Shown piece after piece: positions 1 through 7,359 of a stretch of DNA of 23,423 nt. This DNA is from a virus, in the IMG/VR virus record IMGVR_UViG_3300044731_000773, positions 1-23,423 of that record. One strand, written 5' to 3'. Position numbers and translations under genes: made by a program. The notes beneath the pieces are model-generated. The model saw only the letters and a program-made list of their open reading frames with translations, did not search any database and was not told where the DNA came from. The first letter of the stretch is position 1, and each line of letters starts with the position of its first letter.

Positions 1-1845
1 GCGCAACGGTACCGCACCATCACCGGTCATGATGCCGCCATTGGCGAACAACGCAGAATTACCGATCAAGCCGCTAATGTCGGCATTAAGCCCGCCACCG
101 AATAACCCGCTTAATCCGCTTTTAACCGCGCCAAATAACGACCCCAATAAACCGCCAGAATCACCACCGCCCGTTTTCCCAAACAATCCTTCCATCAATT
201 GTTTTGACGCTTGTTCTGCGGCCATTCTGCGGATAGCGGTTAGAAAGCCATCCAACATTCCATCAACACCTTTTTCAAACGGATCAAACAGAAAATCAGC
301 AAAGGCCGTTTGCATGTTGCGGGCGGCCTGTATGGAAAACTCACTCATCTGGTCGGTGGATTCCTTAGCTTTGCCGGTGACGGCGTCAAAGCCCTGGCTG
401 ATGTTTTCCAGTGAAGTTGCCAGTTGCTGATCGTCGATAATGCCAAGGCCTTTGGCCTTAAATGCGTCATCGAACTGGCCATACATCGCTTGATTTTCGC
501 CGCTGAACATTTGAGTAAGGCGATTGTATTCATCTGCAGAATCGGTGCGTTGCTTGGCTGCCAGTTTTTCACCTTCGGCCAATATCTGATCAGCCTCAAC
601 CAGATCGTATTTTGTTTTAATCAGCGCCTCGATCGATGCAGCTTCGTCAGCTGTGGCTTTGCTGGTGGCGGTGCGGATTTCGCGCAATTGGTTTTGCACG
701 TCTGCCGATTGGCCGGTTAGGCTGATCTCAAACTGCAGGTTGTCGACGATGGTTTTTATTGAATCTGCGCGGGCTGATTCTGTCGCCGCGGCGGCGCTAT
801 GGGCTGCACTGAGCTTTTTGGATGCGGTTTCCGCGTCACCAGATTTTTTGATGAAATTATCCAGAGCAGCGGTTGAAGGCGCGTTTGTCGATTCGGCTTT
901 TTGCTGTGGCCCCTGCAATAAATCACGGCTTTTTGTCAGTTTTTCCAGCTTGCCTTGCAATTCATCAATGCCTTTTCCGTACTCTTCTGGAGCCGTCAAT
1001 TCAGCCGACGCCATCAGTTTTTTTAACGAATCATTGGTTTCATTGATTTTTCCATTGATATAGTCCAGCTGCCCCGCTTTACCGGATGCACCAAAACCGC
1101 CCGCATTCAACCAACCAAAAGGATCAAAACCTTCTGTCTGCTCGTTGGCAAACGCAATGCCTTGCGCAAACCCGTTTAAGGCCTCGATGACCGGGCCGGC
1201 AATCACAATCGAAAAACTTTGAAACCGGTTTTGCAGTTCGCCGATTTTGTCGTTTAACTCACCAGCCAGCCGCGCCTGTTCTGCCGTGACCGGGTTATGC
1301 TCCTGGCCTTTGTTGATAAGTTCTTGTATGCCATCAGCCCCCAGCATCAACAATGGGGCCATTTCGGCATAGGATTTACCAAGAGCCGCCGCACCCACGG
1401 CCGCGCGTTGTTGCGGGTCTTCGATGCTGCTGAATACGTCCGCAAGCTGTTTGAAGGCTTCCACCGGGTCATTAGCTGTAATGCCAAGTTTGGCGAAATC
1501 TTCCGCGTTTTTGCTGATGTTGATCGATAGCTTATTCGAGGCGGAAATAAACGATTCCATCGACGTGTCGCCGATTTTTACCGCATATTCAAGACCGGCC
1601 AGTTTTTCAATCGCAATGCCTGACCGGTCTGCCAGATCGTTCAGCGCATCAGCCGCATCGATGCCCGATTTAACAAACGCGGCAAAGCCAGACACTGACA
1701 ACGCTACACCCATACCGGACAGCAGGCCATTGAGTTTTTGGCTTGAGCTTTCCAGGCCTTTCAACGCTGCATTGACCCGCCCCACGCTGTCCTCAGCCTG
1801 TTTGCTGTCGCTGCCTATCTTGATTTTAAGATTCATGTCAGCCAT
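1..1845 (-). CDS. Tail tape measure protein (partial, C-terminus beyond left edge)
   Basis: Open from an ATG at 1845 to the left edge: 615 codons visible, no stop. The protein starts MADMNLKIKIG and is rich in Ala, Lys, Gln and Ser helices. It has a hydrophobic stretch near residues 40-60 and a segment around residue 150-175 (GKSYAEMAPLL...GADG) that matches the conserved block of lambda-like tape measure proteins. The last visible part is Gly- and hydrophobic-rich (GLLGSLFGAVKSGLSGLFGGG), also typical of the family. Tape measures set tail length and pass into the host envelope at infection. The ATGGCTGA start overlaps the stop of the frameshifted chaperone by 8 nt, so translation is probably coupled. 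A second in-frame ATG lies at 1836. Family assignment rests on position, composition and the GKS-A-E-PLL block. Confidence 0.9.
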   Translation of the reverse strand, partial: MADMNLKIKIGSDSKQAEDSVGRVNAALKGLESSSQKLNGLLSGMGVALSVSGFAAFVKSGIDAADALNDLADRSGIAIEKLAGLEYAVKIGDTSMESFISASNKLSINISKNAEDFAKLGITANDPVEAFKQLADVFSSIEDPQQRAAVGAAALGKSYAEMAPLLMLGADGIQELINKGQEHNPVTAEQARLAGELNDKIGELQNRFQSFSIVIAGPVIEALNGFAQGIAFANEQTEGFDPFGWLNAGGFGASGKAGQLDYINGKINETNDSLKKLMASAELTAPEEYGKGIDELQGKLEKLTKSRDLLQGPQQKAESTNAPSTAALDNFIKKSGDAETASKKLSAAHSAAAATESARADSIKTIVDNLQFEISLTGQSADVQNQLREIRTATSKATADEAASIEALIKTKYDLVEADQILAEGEKLAAKQRTDSADEYNRLTQMFSGENQAMYGQFDDAFKAKGLGIIDDQQLATSLENISQGFDAVTGKAKESTDQMSEFSIQAARNMQTAFADFLFDPFEKGVDGMLDGFLTAIRRMAAEQASKQLMEGLFGKTGGGDSGGLLGSLFGAVKSGLSGLFGGGLNADISGLIGNSALFANGGIMTGDGAVPLR

Positions 1846-2394
1846 GGCGTTCTCGTTGCGTGTCGCGGATTAGTGTCAGGTGATAAATCAGTGTTTCAAT
1901 GTCGTGTATGCCCAGCATTTCGGCTACCACGGGCAGCGCGGCCCAATCGATGCCGCCCATTACATTCCAGGCTTTGATAGCCAGTTGCAGCCAGTGCGGC
2001 TGCGGGTCTTTGCAACCGCCTGGCAGCTGGCTCAGTTCGAGCCAGTGTCGGGCTTTTTTATCGCGTCTTCCCGTTCTTGTTCGTGGGCTTTGTAAGCGGT
2101 CAGGATGCATTCAATCAGGGTGATAAACACCGCTGGCTGATCAGCTACCCATTCAATGAACAGGTCCGCGTCAAAATCCACCAGTTTGGGTGTGCCGCCG
2201 GGGATTAAATCCATTTCCCGCACATCCACCCAGCCGACCACAAAGCGTTTCAATATGTCGCGCTGGCTGATGCCTTTGCCGCGCATTTCGATCACTTCCA
2301 AGTCATCAGGCCGCCGAACAGTAAACTGCAAGCCGTTGGCAACTACCAACAGCTCGCGGGCTTTTTTGATTTTGTCGATCAGGATTTGACTCAT
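1838..2394 (-). CDS. Tail chaperone -1 frameshift fusion (gpGT/E+E'-like)
   Basis: Predicted 185-residue product made when ribosomes slip -1 on A AAA AAG (2059-2053). It has 114 residues of the short form, then 71 residues from the overlapping frame beginning ARHWLELSQLPGG and ending TQRERHG. The -1 frame is open from well upstream of the slippery site to a TGA at 1840-1838, and that stop is embedded in the tape measure start (ATGGCTGA). In known long-tailed phages the extension (T in lambda, E' in P2) binds the tape measure. The extension has a Trp-rich start and the motif NVMGGIDWAALPVVAEMLGI. It has no start codon placed for independent translation, which supports expression only by frameshift. 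The efficiency is unknown. Confidence 0.85.
2027..2059 (-). promoter_or_regulatory. Programmed -1 ribosomal frameshift signal
   Basis: Slippery heptamer A AAA AAG at 2059-2053 is in the correct X XXY YYZ phase (zero frame ATA AAA AAG). A 7-nt spacer follows (2052-2046), then a perfect 7-bp hairpin CTGGCTC-GAACT-GAGCCAG at 2045-2027. The zero-frame TGA (2034-2032) falls in the loop and 3' arm. Heptamer, phase, spacer length and hairpin all match characterised -1 frameshift elements such as E. coli dnaX and tail chaperone genes. Confidence 0.9.
2032..2394 (-). CDS. Tail assembly chaperone, unshifted product (gpG/gpE-like)
   Basis: A 120-residue protein starting MSQILIDKIKKARELL, directly downstream of the tail tube gene (2 bp gap) and upstream of the tape measure. 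This is the invariant place for the tail assembly chaperone, which coats the tape measure before tube polymerisation (gpG in lambda, gpE in P2). It ends in DAIKKPDTGSN. The ATA AAA AAG codons at 2061-2053 form a slippery site, and the stop codon lies inside a downstream hairpin. Sequence similarity to a named family was not recognised, so the call rests on gene order, size and the frameshift signal. That combination is strong. Confidence 0.85.
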   Translation of the reverse strand: MSQILIDKIKKARELLVVANGLQFTVRRPDDLEVIEMRGKGISQRDILKRFVVGWVDVREMDLIPGGTPKLVDFDADLFIEWVADQPAVFITLIECILTAYKAHEQEREDAIKKPDTGSN

Positions 2395-2396
2395 GA

Positions 2397-3038
2397 TTAA
2401 CTTGGGTAAGCAGTTAATGAACCTTGCGCAGTGATCTTGACGCTTGTGGTCACCATGCCACCGGTTGAACCGCCGGGTTGTAACTGAGCACCGATATAGC
2501 CGTAAAACAACACCCGTTGACCGTTGCTAAACACGATCATGAAGGCTTTTTGGGCTTTGGTGTCCGAGGCTTGTTTGGCGGCAATCAAACCGGCGTCGGA
2601 TACGTCCCAGATTGAATCGAAGGTGTATTCACTGGCAGAGGCCATACCAGGAATGCTGGACTTGGCTTTGTCGTGAATGGTGGTGGTGTCGATCGAATCA
2701 AATTCACCGCCGGAGCCGTTGACCGATGTCAATGTGGACAGCGTGGTACCAAAGGTCAGTTTTTGCGCAGAACCAGAGGTTAACGTACCGTAATTGGTGG
2801 TGTTTTCACCTTCAAGCACAAACGAATCGGTGGCAACGCTTTTAACGCGGAAAATACGCCCGTTCACTTCGGCCATGCCTTGGGCTTTGATCAAAACATA
2901 ATCGCCGTTTGAATAGCCATGGGCCACCGCGCTGACGACGCCTTCTGCCGCTTTGGAAATAGCGGTAATGGTTTTTTCGGCAGCGATGGCGGATTCCATG
3001 AATACGTCTACGTCTGTCCAGGTTGAGATTTTGGCCAT
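2397..3038 (-). CDS. Tail tube protein with an inserted FCCH-like beta domain
   Basis: A 213-residue protein. The C-terminal half (residues about 105-213; GGEFDSIDTTTIHDKAKS, then FMIVFSNGQRVLFYGYIG, then TTSVKITAQG) follows the pattern of lambda gpV-type tail tube proteins, the major subunit of non-contractile tails. Residues about 27-90 (VVSAVAHGYSNGDYVLI, AEVNGRIFRV) match the short beta module seen in many phage proteins and named after the E1 FCCH domain. It looks inserted near the N-terminus, probably on the tube surface. The ATG at 3038 has AGGACAC upstream. The gene sits between a terminator-like gene and the chaperone, and no sheath gene precedes it. It could also be a contractile-type inner tube, but the missing sheath argues against that. 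Confidence 0.85.
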   Translation of the reverse strand: MAKISTWTDVDVFMESAIAAEKTITAISKAAEGVVSAVAHGYSNGDYVLIKAQGMAEVNGRIFRVKSVATDSFVLEGENTTNYGTLTSGSAQKLTFGTTLSTLTSVNGSGGEFDSIDTTTIHDKAKSSIPGMASASEYTFDSIWDVSDAGLIAAKQASDTKAQKAFMIVFSNGQRVLFYGYIGAQLQPGGSTGGMVTTSVKITAQGSLTAYPS

Positions 3039-3047
3039 GGCTGTGTC

Positions 3048-3488
3048 CTATAAGTTGGTTAAATAATCGTGAGTGTTGTACAGGTCTATCCACACCAGAT
3101 AGCGGTCGGTTTCCGTGAGTTCGCCGCTGGCATGTTCCAAAGGTTTTTCAGCGCCGGCGGGTTTAAAACCCAGCAGCGCATTCAGTTGTTGTTGGCGGAT
3201 CGTCCGCAGGGTAGCCGCGTCGGCTGTGTTGAGCCGGTCGGTAAGGCTTTGGGTTTTGCGGACGGTGGTTTTCACCGCAATGCTCATCGCGTGCGATTGC
3301 AATACGCTGGAAATCACCGCATTCGGTTCTGAGGCATCGTTAGCCAGGTACACAAACGCCGCCGGTGCGCCAAACAGTTCATAAGCGGCGTCATTGTTTG
3401 CCACGGTTTCAAAGGCGCGGTTTTGCAACAACGTGCAATCGGTTTTTAGCTTGTCGACAATGGGGGTTAAATCCAGCAGGGTAATCAT
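3048..3488 (-). CDS. Probable tail terminator / tail completion protein
   Basis: A 146-residue protein starting MITLLDLTPIVDKLKT. It has a compact alpha/beta layout with a C-terminal strand region (LVWIDLYNTHDYL). It lies immediately before the tail tube gene, where tail terminators (lambda gpU, Mu gp37-like) are usually encoded. A terminator would cap the polymerised tube and join it to the head. The start overlaps the end of the gpS-like gene (ATGA, 3488-3485). Because a gpR-like protein is also present, the two may share or divide the terminator role. The call is from position and general fold pattern; no diagnostic motif was seen. Confidence 0.6.
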   Translation of the reverse strand: MITLLDLTPIVDKLKTDCTLLQNRAFETVANNDAAYELFGAPAAFVYLANDASEPNAVISSVLQSHAMSIAVKTTVRKTQSLTDRLNTADAATLRTIRQQQLNALLGFKPAGAEKPLEHASGELTETDRYLVWIDLYNTHDYLTNL

Positions 3489-4198
3489 GAAAATTCTTTA
3501 GTATGAAAACTATTTAAAGCTTTAGTTAATGCATCAATCATTATTTGTGCATCTTCATTATTTAGACCGAGAAACGGCCTAGCTGGCAGGTTGATAGTCC
3601 ACTTTTCTTTTGATCCCCTCATTACATGCAAAATATATCCAGCTTGGCCAATAGATAGATTTTGCATGATCCATTTCATGGTAGGTGTCTTGTAACCTTT
3701 GCCTTTTACCCTGGCTTTATAACCAGCTTGCAGAAGTGACCTGGCTTGTTGTTTTGTTGCGCTTTTTTTGTAATAAGCTAAGTTTTGACGGCTATCGTCT
3801 AAATTATGTGGTTCTTTTTCTTTATTGATGCGTCTTACTAATTTTTCTTTAGTAAAATTTTCACTAAATCCAAACTGTTGTTTAGCCGCAATACCACCTT
3901 CAACCGGGCTAGACCATCCAACTACTGCATAGTTATTTTCAGACCAAAACCGTAAATTTTTTACAATTCTATGTAGCATTTTTCGATTACGCGGCCTTGG
4001 TCTTTTGTGCCGTGTATTTGTTGAGTAATTCCCAAATGGCTTACCATCAACATCAATTTGCTTTGATGTATGACGTTTTGCTGCTTTTATGACTTCACGT
4101 GCAGCAACACTTAATATTCTTTTTTGCTGAGAAGGTGATTTTATTAATCCCAGCTGAAACCTTGCCTTGTCTAAACCTTCTACGTAAATATTAAGCAT
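3485..4198 (-). CDS. Phage virion morphogenesis protein (P2 gpS / Mu gpG family)
   Basis: A 237-residue protein. The N-terminus (IKSPSQQKRILSVAAREVIK) and the C-terminal signature NLPARPFLGLNNEDAQIMI are hallmarks of the Phage_tail_S family, which acts in head-tail joining and tail completion. The family is usually about 150-180 residues, so this member is long, with a basic Lys/Arg-rich middle (residues about 120-180). The start ATG overlaps the gpR stop by 8 nt (ATGCTTAA). Base composition is clearly more AT-rich than the genes on both sides (for example AAA/TTT runs through 3490-4190), which suggests this gene was swapped in as a unit. Confidence 0.85.
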   Translation of the reverse strand: MLNIYVEGLDKARFQLGLIKSPSQQKRILSVAAREVIKAAKRHTSKQIDVDGKPFGNYSTNTRHKRPRPRNRKMLHRIVKNLRFWSENNYAVVGWSSPVEGGIAAKQQFGFSENFTKEKLVRRINKEKEPHNLDDSRQNLAYYKKSATKQQARSLLQAGYKARVKGKGYKTPTMKWIMQNLSIGQAGYILHVMRGSKEKWTINLPARPFLGLNNEDAQIMIDALTKALNSFHTKEFS

Positions 4199-4598
4199 CT
4201 AACACATACCCTTGGCCGTTAAACAGAATGTCACCGCTGGGGTGCTGGGTCGCGGTGCTGGTTTCGTGGAAGCCGATGCGGATTTCCAGGTCTGCAGTGC
4301 TGTCGTCCAAAATGTCCACGTTCACCGGAAAATCAAACCCGGCGTGACGATCAGGATCGTTTTGCAATAACCAGGCGCTGATCTGCGCAAACAGCAGCGG
4401 CGCTGGTGTGCTGCCGTGCGGGAAGCGTTCGATATAAAATGCAGCCGTGTAATCCATTTCACAAACGACGATTTGACCAGCCGCCGCAGTGCGACACGCA
4501 GGCATTATCGTCAGATCGTCGACGAACGATTCCAGCTGTTCAGCTGCAAACAGGTTGAGATTAAGCAAAAAGGTGGTGAGTGCTGTTAGCTTAGTCAT
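4191..4598 (-). CDS. Tail completion protein gpR-like
   Basis: A 135-residue protein with the P2 gpR pattern: an N-terminal helix, a central block (LLFAQISAWLLQNDPDRHAG) and a C-terminal strand set (DILDDSTADLEIRIGF). The central block aligns by eye with the gpR region LLIVPVLAWLRENQPD. gpR caps or completes the tail in P2 and is followed by S, as here. The start overlaps the holin stop (ATGA at 4598-4595). In P2 the R-S pair leads into baseplate and tail genes V, W, J and I. Here it leads into a terminator-like gene and a tail tube instead. Confidence 0.8.
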   Translation of the reverse strand: MTKLTALTTFLLNLNLFAAEQLESFVDDLTIMPACRTAAAGQIVVCEMDYTAAFYIERFPHGSTPAPLLFAQISAWLLQNDPDRHAGFDFPVNVDILDDSTADLEIRIGFHETSTATQHPSGDILFNGQGYVLDA

Positions 4599-4924
4599 AG
4601 CTTTGGCTCGTCATCACGCAAGGGCAGCTTGTTGGTTGCCCAACGTTCCAAAAAAAAAATGGCCCGGCTGCCCATGTGTCCGGATATGCCGACCATCGCC
4701 GCGCTGATCAATGCCGACACGCCAGCCGCTTCGCATAGCCAAAACGTAATCACGCCCACAAAGGCGCTGGTCATGATCTCGCCTATCAGTTCCATGAAAT
4801 TGAATGGTCGCGCGTGGCCACTGCGAACCTTGGTATTAAAACTGACCATGCCACCGAGCATGGAGAGTAAAAAAACCCAGGCGTAGGTTAGGAGCGGGTA
4901 GCTTAGGGGGTCTTTTTCGATCAT
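4595..4924 (-). CDS. Phage holin (LydA-type, three membrane segments)
   Basis: A 109-residue membrane protein with three hydrophobic segments at about residues 11-32, 46-66 and 70-92 (LLTYAWVFLLSMLGGMVSF; MTSAFVGVITFWLCEAAG; SALISAAMVGISGHMG). A charged C-terminal tail ends in LRDDEPKL. This matches the LydA / phage holin superfamily II pattern of small inner-membrane proteins that form lysis holes. It lies just upstream of R, as the holin gene Y does in P2. The start overlaps the SGNH gene stop by one base (TAATG). No endolysin or spanin gene was found next to it, which is unusual for a lysis cassette. Confidence 0.8.
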   Translation of the reverse strand: MIEKDPLSYPLLTYAWVFLLSMLGGMVSFNTKVRSGHARPFNFMELIGEIMTSAFVGVITFWLCEAAGVSALISAAMVGISGHMGSRAIFFLERWATNKLPLRDDEPKL

Positions 4925-6357
4925 TACAAACTCGCCGCGATAGCGTTATAAATAGCTTGCGCATAGAGAGTTGATCCCACGTCGTTCAGATGTAGCGCAT
5001 CTTGTGAGTAATTTGTGGTTGTTCCAGCGCCATCTGATAATTTGTCAAGATCTGTTGAATCGCTGAGTTTTTCATACATGCGCACAAATAAATAACCACG
5101 TTCTGCCGCTAAATTTTGCAGTGCAGCATTTAGCGTTTTTACTAACGTTAATTTTTGTGCGCTGTATGAGGCGTGTGCTTTAAACGGGTTGTTATCAGAC
5201 AATATAATCCGCATTCCCAATGCGTCTGCACGGTCGCACATCGTAATGATATTAGCCAGCGCAGTGACGGCACCATTTACTGGATCTGCGTTAATGTCGT
5301 TATAGCCAAAATCGCACACCAATAGCGTGTCATAGTTGAATCCACTTTGATTATCCCCTATTTGTTCATCGCCAGCCGTTGAGTACGTTCTAACGATTAA
5401 ACTACCCGTTATGGCATTTTCAAACGTTGCTGAAATGGCTGATGACATATTGGCATCATTTACCGTAGTTGGTCCTATTTGGTTTGATGTACTCCAGCCA
5501 CCTTTAGCGTGCCAAATACAGGTCCCTGCATTGTTGTTTTTTAAGATGGTGTCTAATTGCGCGGCAATGTTGGCAACTTCGTCAATCCGGCTATCGCCGA
5601 CTGCTAAAATATGCGAATAGGGTTTTGTAACAAATGGCACACGCAACGTAGCAGGAATAATCAGCTTGCCATTAGCGTCCATTGCATGCGGGTTTATGTA
5701 ATTAAACGCTGAAGACCAGCCAGGGTAAACATATTCACCTGCGCACATTGAGCCGTTTTCAGAAAGCTCTTCAAGTTGCAAACTGTGGATGGTCATGAGT
5801 TTGCTGGCTGCGTTGCTACTCATGCCAACGCCTATTCTGAACGTTGTTGTTCCGCCAAGAATTGATCTAAAAATAATGCAGTATCGGCCATTTCCGCCAG
5901 CTGCTAGTTTTTGCTCGGTAATGTCACCAGATGAATTGTCAATGACAGCCGTGCCAGCCGTTTTTAATTGTATTCCACAGTTAGAACCGGTTGTCATGCC
6001 TGACATGCCATCAAAATCAATTGATAAGGCATACCAAACGCCAGCAGTCAGCGTCACGGTAACAGACGAAAATGCCCGTCCAGCACTGCCAGAATCTAAT
6101 GCTAATAAACCATTTTTAACGCCATTCTGATTGGTTGATTTTGATGCTGTTTTAGCTGCTGTGCCTGATAATGTGGCAGTGTCTAAAAACCTCAGAGATG
6201 GCGATAAAATGTTTCTGATGATGCGTGGTGACCGTGCCTGTATGTTCAAAATACTTGACCGCTTCTCATCACCCAAACCAGCCTCATCACCTTGCACTAC
6301 CAGCCAATCACTAGCATTGACAGCATTTGCAATCGGCCTTTGTTTAACGTCACTCAT
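4924..6357 (-). CDS. SGNH/GDSL hydrolase with appendage-like N-terminus
   Basis: A 477-residue protein. Residues about 1-45 (IANAVNASDWLVVQGD...SSILNIQA) resemble the short N-terminal adapter of phage tail appendages. Residues about 55-200 look like a beta-sandwich (TLTAGVWYALSIDFDG). The C-terminal half is an SGNH hydrolase with all four blocks: GDS with Ser256, Gly286/287, GYND with Asn353, and DxxH with Asp453/His456. Such esterases remove acyl groups from surface polysaccharide. With the adapter-like start, a virion-borne decapping or depolymerising enzyme is the likeliest role; a lysis role is an alternative, since it sits beside the holin. Composition is somewhat more AT-rich than the head genes. 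In P2 this place holds the tail gene X, so the enzyme replaces it. Confidence 0.85.
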   Translation of the reverse strand: MSDVKQRPIANAVNASDWLVVQGDEAGLGDEKRSSILNIQARSPRIIRNILSPSLRFLDTATLSGTAAKTASKSTNQNGVKNGLLALDSGSAGRAFSSVTVTLTAGVWYALSIDFDGMSGMTTGSNCGIQLKTAGTAVIDNSSGDITEQKLAAGGNGRYCIIFRSILGGTTTFRIGVGMSSNAASKLMTIHSLQLEELSENGSMCAGEYVYPGWSSAFNYINPHAMDANGKLIIPATLRVPFVTKPYSHILAVGDSRIDEVANIAAQLDTILKNNNAGTCIWHAKGGWSTSNQIGPTTVNDANMSSAISATFENAITGSLIVRTYSTAGDEQIGDNQSGFNYDTLLVCDFGYNDINADPVNGAVTALANIITMCDRADALGMRIILSDNNPFKAHASYSAQKLTLVKTLNAALQNLAAERGYLFVRMYEKLSDSTDLDKLSDGAGTTTNYSQDALHLNDVGSTLYAQAIYNAIAASL

Positions 6358-6374
6358 ATTAATATCCCATTCAA

Positions 6375-6875
6375 TTAAAGCAACGCCACGTAAGCGCCTG
6401 CGGTGGATGTTTTGGTTGTCTGCGGCAGAAACTGTGCGAACAGTTTTTGCACGGCGGCGGCGGATTGGTCCAGCCAGTAGTGTTCGGTTTCCGGGGCTTC
6501 TTTGGCTGCGTTGGCGGCGTTTTCCCGGCGGTTCATGCTGTTAAATTGTTGCAAAAGCTGTGCTTTGGCATAGGCGTACACGGCGTGGCTGTAAATAATC
6601 GCCAGCTGATCGTCGTTATTGATGTCGTGCGGATTGGCCAGCATGTAAGCGTCCGCGGTGGTGTAGCCCAGTTCGATAATGGCGAATTTAACCGGCTCCA
6701 ATTCCATATTGACGTTGACCAGTGCCAGCGTCAGCCCCCATTTAATGGTGTCGTCGGCGTATTCTGCCGGTATCCGGTAACGGCTCATCAATTGGCCTAT
6801 ATCTAAATCAGGCCAAAAGCCATCGTTCACAAACGGTGACGGGGTGGTGAGTGAGGGTTTACCGGTTAGGCTCAT
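6375..6875 (-). CDS. L: Head completion/stabilisation protein gpL
   Basis: A 166-residue protein with the gpL pattern: NDGFWPDLDIGQLMSRYRIP followed by a helical block (TIKWGLTLALVNVNMELE). gpL seals the packaged P2 head at the connector before tail attachment. The length fits the family (about 165-170 residues). It lies 17 bp before the SGNH gene and downstream of a rho-independent terminator that ends the lipoprotein gene. Its expression therefore depends on readthrough or a local promoter that I could not identify. The ATG at 6875 lacks a strong Shine-Dalgarno sequence. Confidence 0.88.
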   Translation of the reverse strand: MSLTGKPSLTTPSPFVNDGFWPDLDIGQLMSRYRIPAEYADDTIKWGLTLALVNVNMELEPVKFAIIELGYTTADAYMLANPHDINNDDQLAIIYSHAVYAYAKAQLLQQFNSMNRRENAANAAKEAPETEHYWLDQSAAAVQKLFAQFLPQTTKTSTAGAYVALL

Positions 6876-6893
6876 GGCGGTGTTGGTTGGGTT

Positions 6894-6918
6894 AAAAAAG
6901 GCCGGCGATTAAACCGGC
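6894..6918 (-). terminator. Rho-independent terminator after the lipoprotein gene
   Basis: On the minus strand: GCCGG (6918-6914), loop of 8 nt, CCGGC (6905-6901), one C, then six T (6899-6894). The stem is short but GC-only and the T-run is clean. It lies 25 bp past the lipoprotein stop and 19 bp before the gpL start, that is, inside what would be the continuous M-L late operon. Confidence 0.65.
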
Positions 6919-6942
6919 TAAGCGCATTACATAGTTGCTGGG

Positions 6943-7275
6943 TTATGGATCGACGCGGGCCTTGGCGTGCGGTGCTTCTGCTGGCACTTCATGGTTCGGC
7001 GGCAATAACTGCAGCAAATCGCTGCAAATGCCATGTTCCGGATAACCCGGCAGCCGGGTTTGAATAACGGCAATGGCCAGCCGTTTCAAGGTCGAGCTGC
7101 TGGTACTGTCGCAATACGCCACGCGGGCGTCGTGCAGTTTGCTGAGTTCAAACCCGGTTAATTTTGACAGGTCACCAAATTGATACCCATCTGCCAGTTC
7201 TGGTGTGGTGCAGGCCGTAGGCCCACCCAACATCATGACTGCACTGAATAAACCGATTGCAATGTGCTTTTTCAA
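6943..7275 (-). CDS. Small exported protein, probable lipoprotein (candidate moron)
   Basis: A 110-residue protein with a signal peptide: basic start MKKHIA, hydrophobic core (IGLFSAVMMLGG), then PTAC. The PTAC sequence is a poor but possible lipobox (Cys22). The mature part is small, with two more Cys (55 and 83) and no recognised domain. The start codon is TTG at 7275 with AAGGTGG about 5 nt upstream. In P2, M and L are adjacent; here this gene is wedged between them with about 100 bp of leader and its own terminator. That is the layout of a moron, a gene expressed by a lysogen for host benefit. A superinfection-exclusion or envelope role is possible but only inferred. A lone outer-membrane spanin is an alternative. 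Confidence 0.65.
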   Translation of the reverse strand: MKKHIAIGLFSAVMMLGGPTACTTPELADGYQFGDLSKLTGFELSKLHDARVAYCDSTSSSTLKRLAIAVIQTRLPGYPEHGICSDLLQLLPPNHEVPAEAPHAKARVDP

Positions 7276-7295
7276 AATGCCACCTTGTTGTTAGT

Positions 7296-7359
7296 GCCTA
7301 CCAAAACAACCGTTCGATAACTGCGAGGTGGATCGAGTCTCGAGTGGTGGTTGTTAGGC
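7296..7359. repeat. Inverted repeat upstream of the lipoprotein gene
   Basis: Arms GCCT...AACAACC (7296-7299 and 7305-7311) pair with GGTTGTT-AGGC (7349-7359), leaving a 5-nt bulge on one arm. The inner part has CTCGAG and GATCGAG elements. It fills most of the 100-bp leader between gpM and the lipoprotein. It may be an RNA hairpin that controls or insulates the lipoprotein. No convincing -35/-10 pair was seen on either side. Confidence 0.45.

Noticed and set aside
29-1063. Several plus-strand frames across the tape measure region
   Set aside because: They mirror the open minus-strand tape measure frame and lack coding character or start signals.
1838-2110. The 90-codon frame as an independent gene
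   Set aside because: Its ATG has no ribosome site and lies within the chaperone gene; the slippery heptamer and hairpin explain it better as a frameshift extension.
7296-7359. attC-like integron recombination site (GCCTAAC...AACAACC/GGTTGTT...GTAGGC)
   Set aside because: One core end has a mismatch (GGTAGGC instead of GTTAGGC), the bulge is on the wrong scale, and the site is upstream and not downstream of the gene that would be the cassette.
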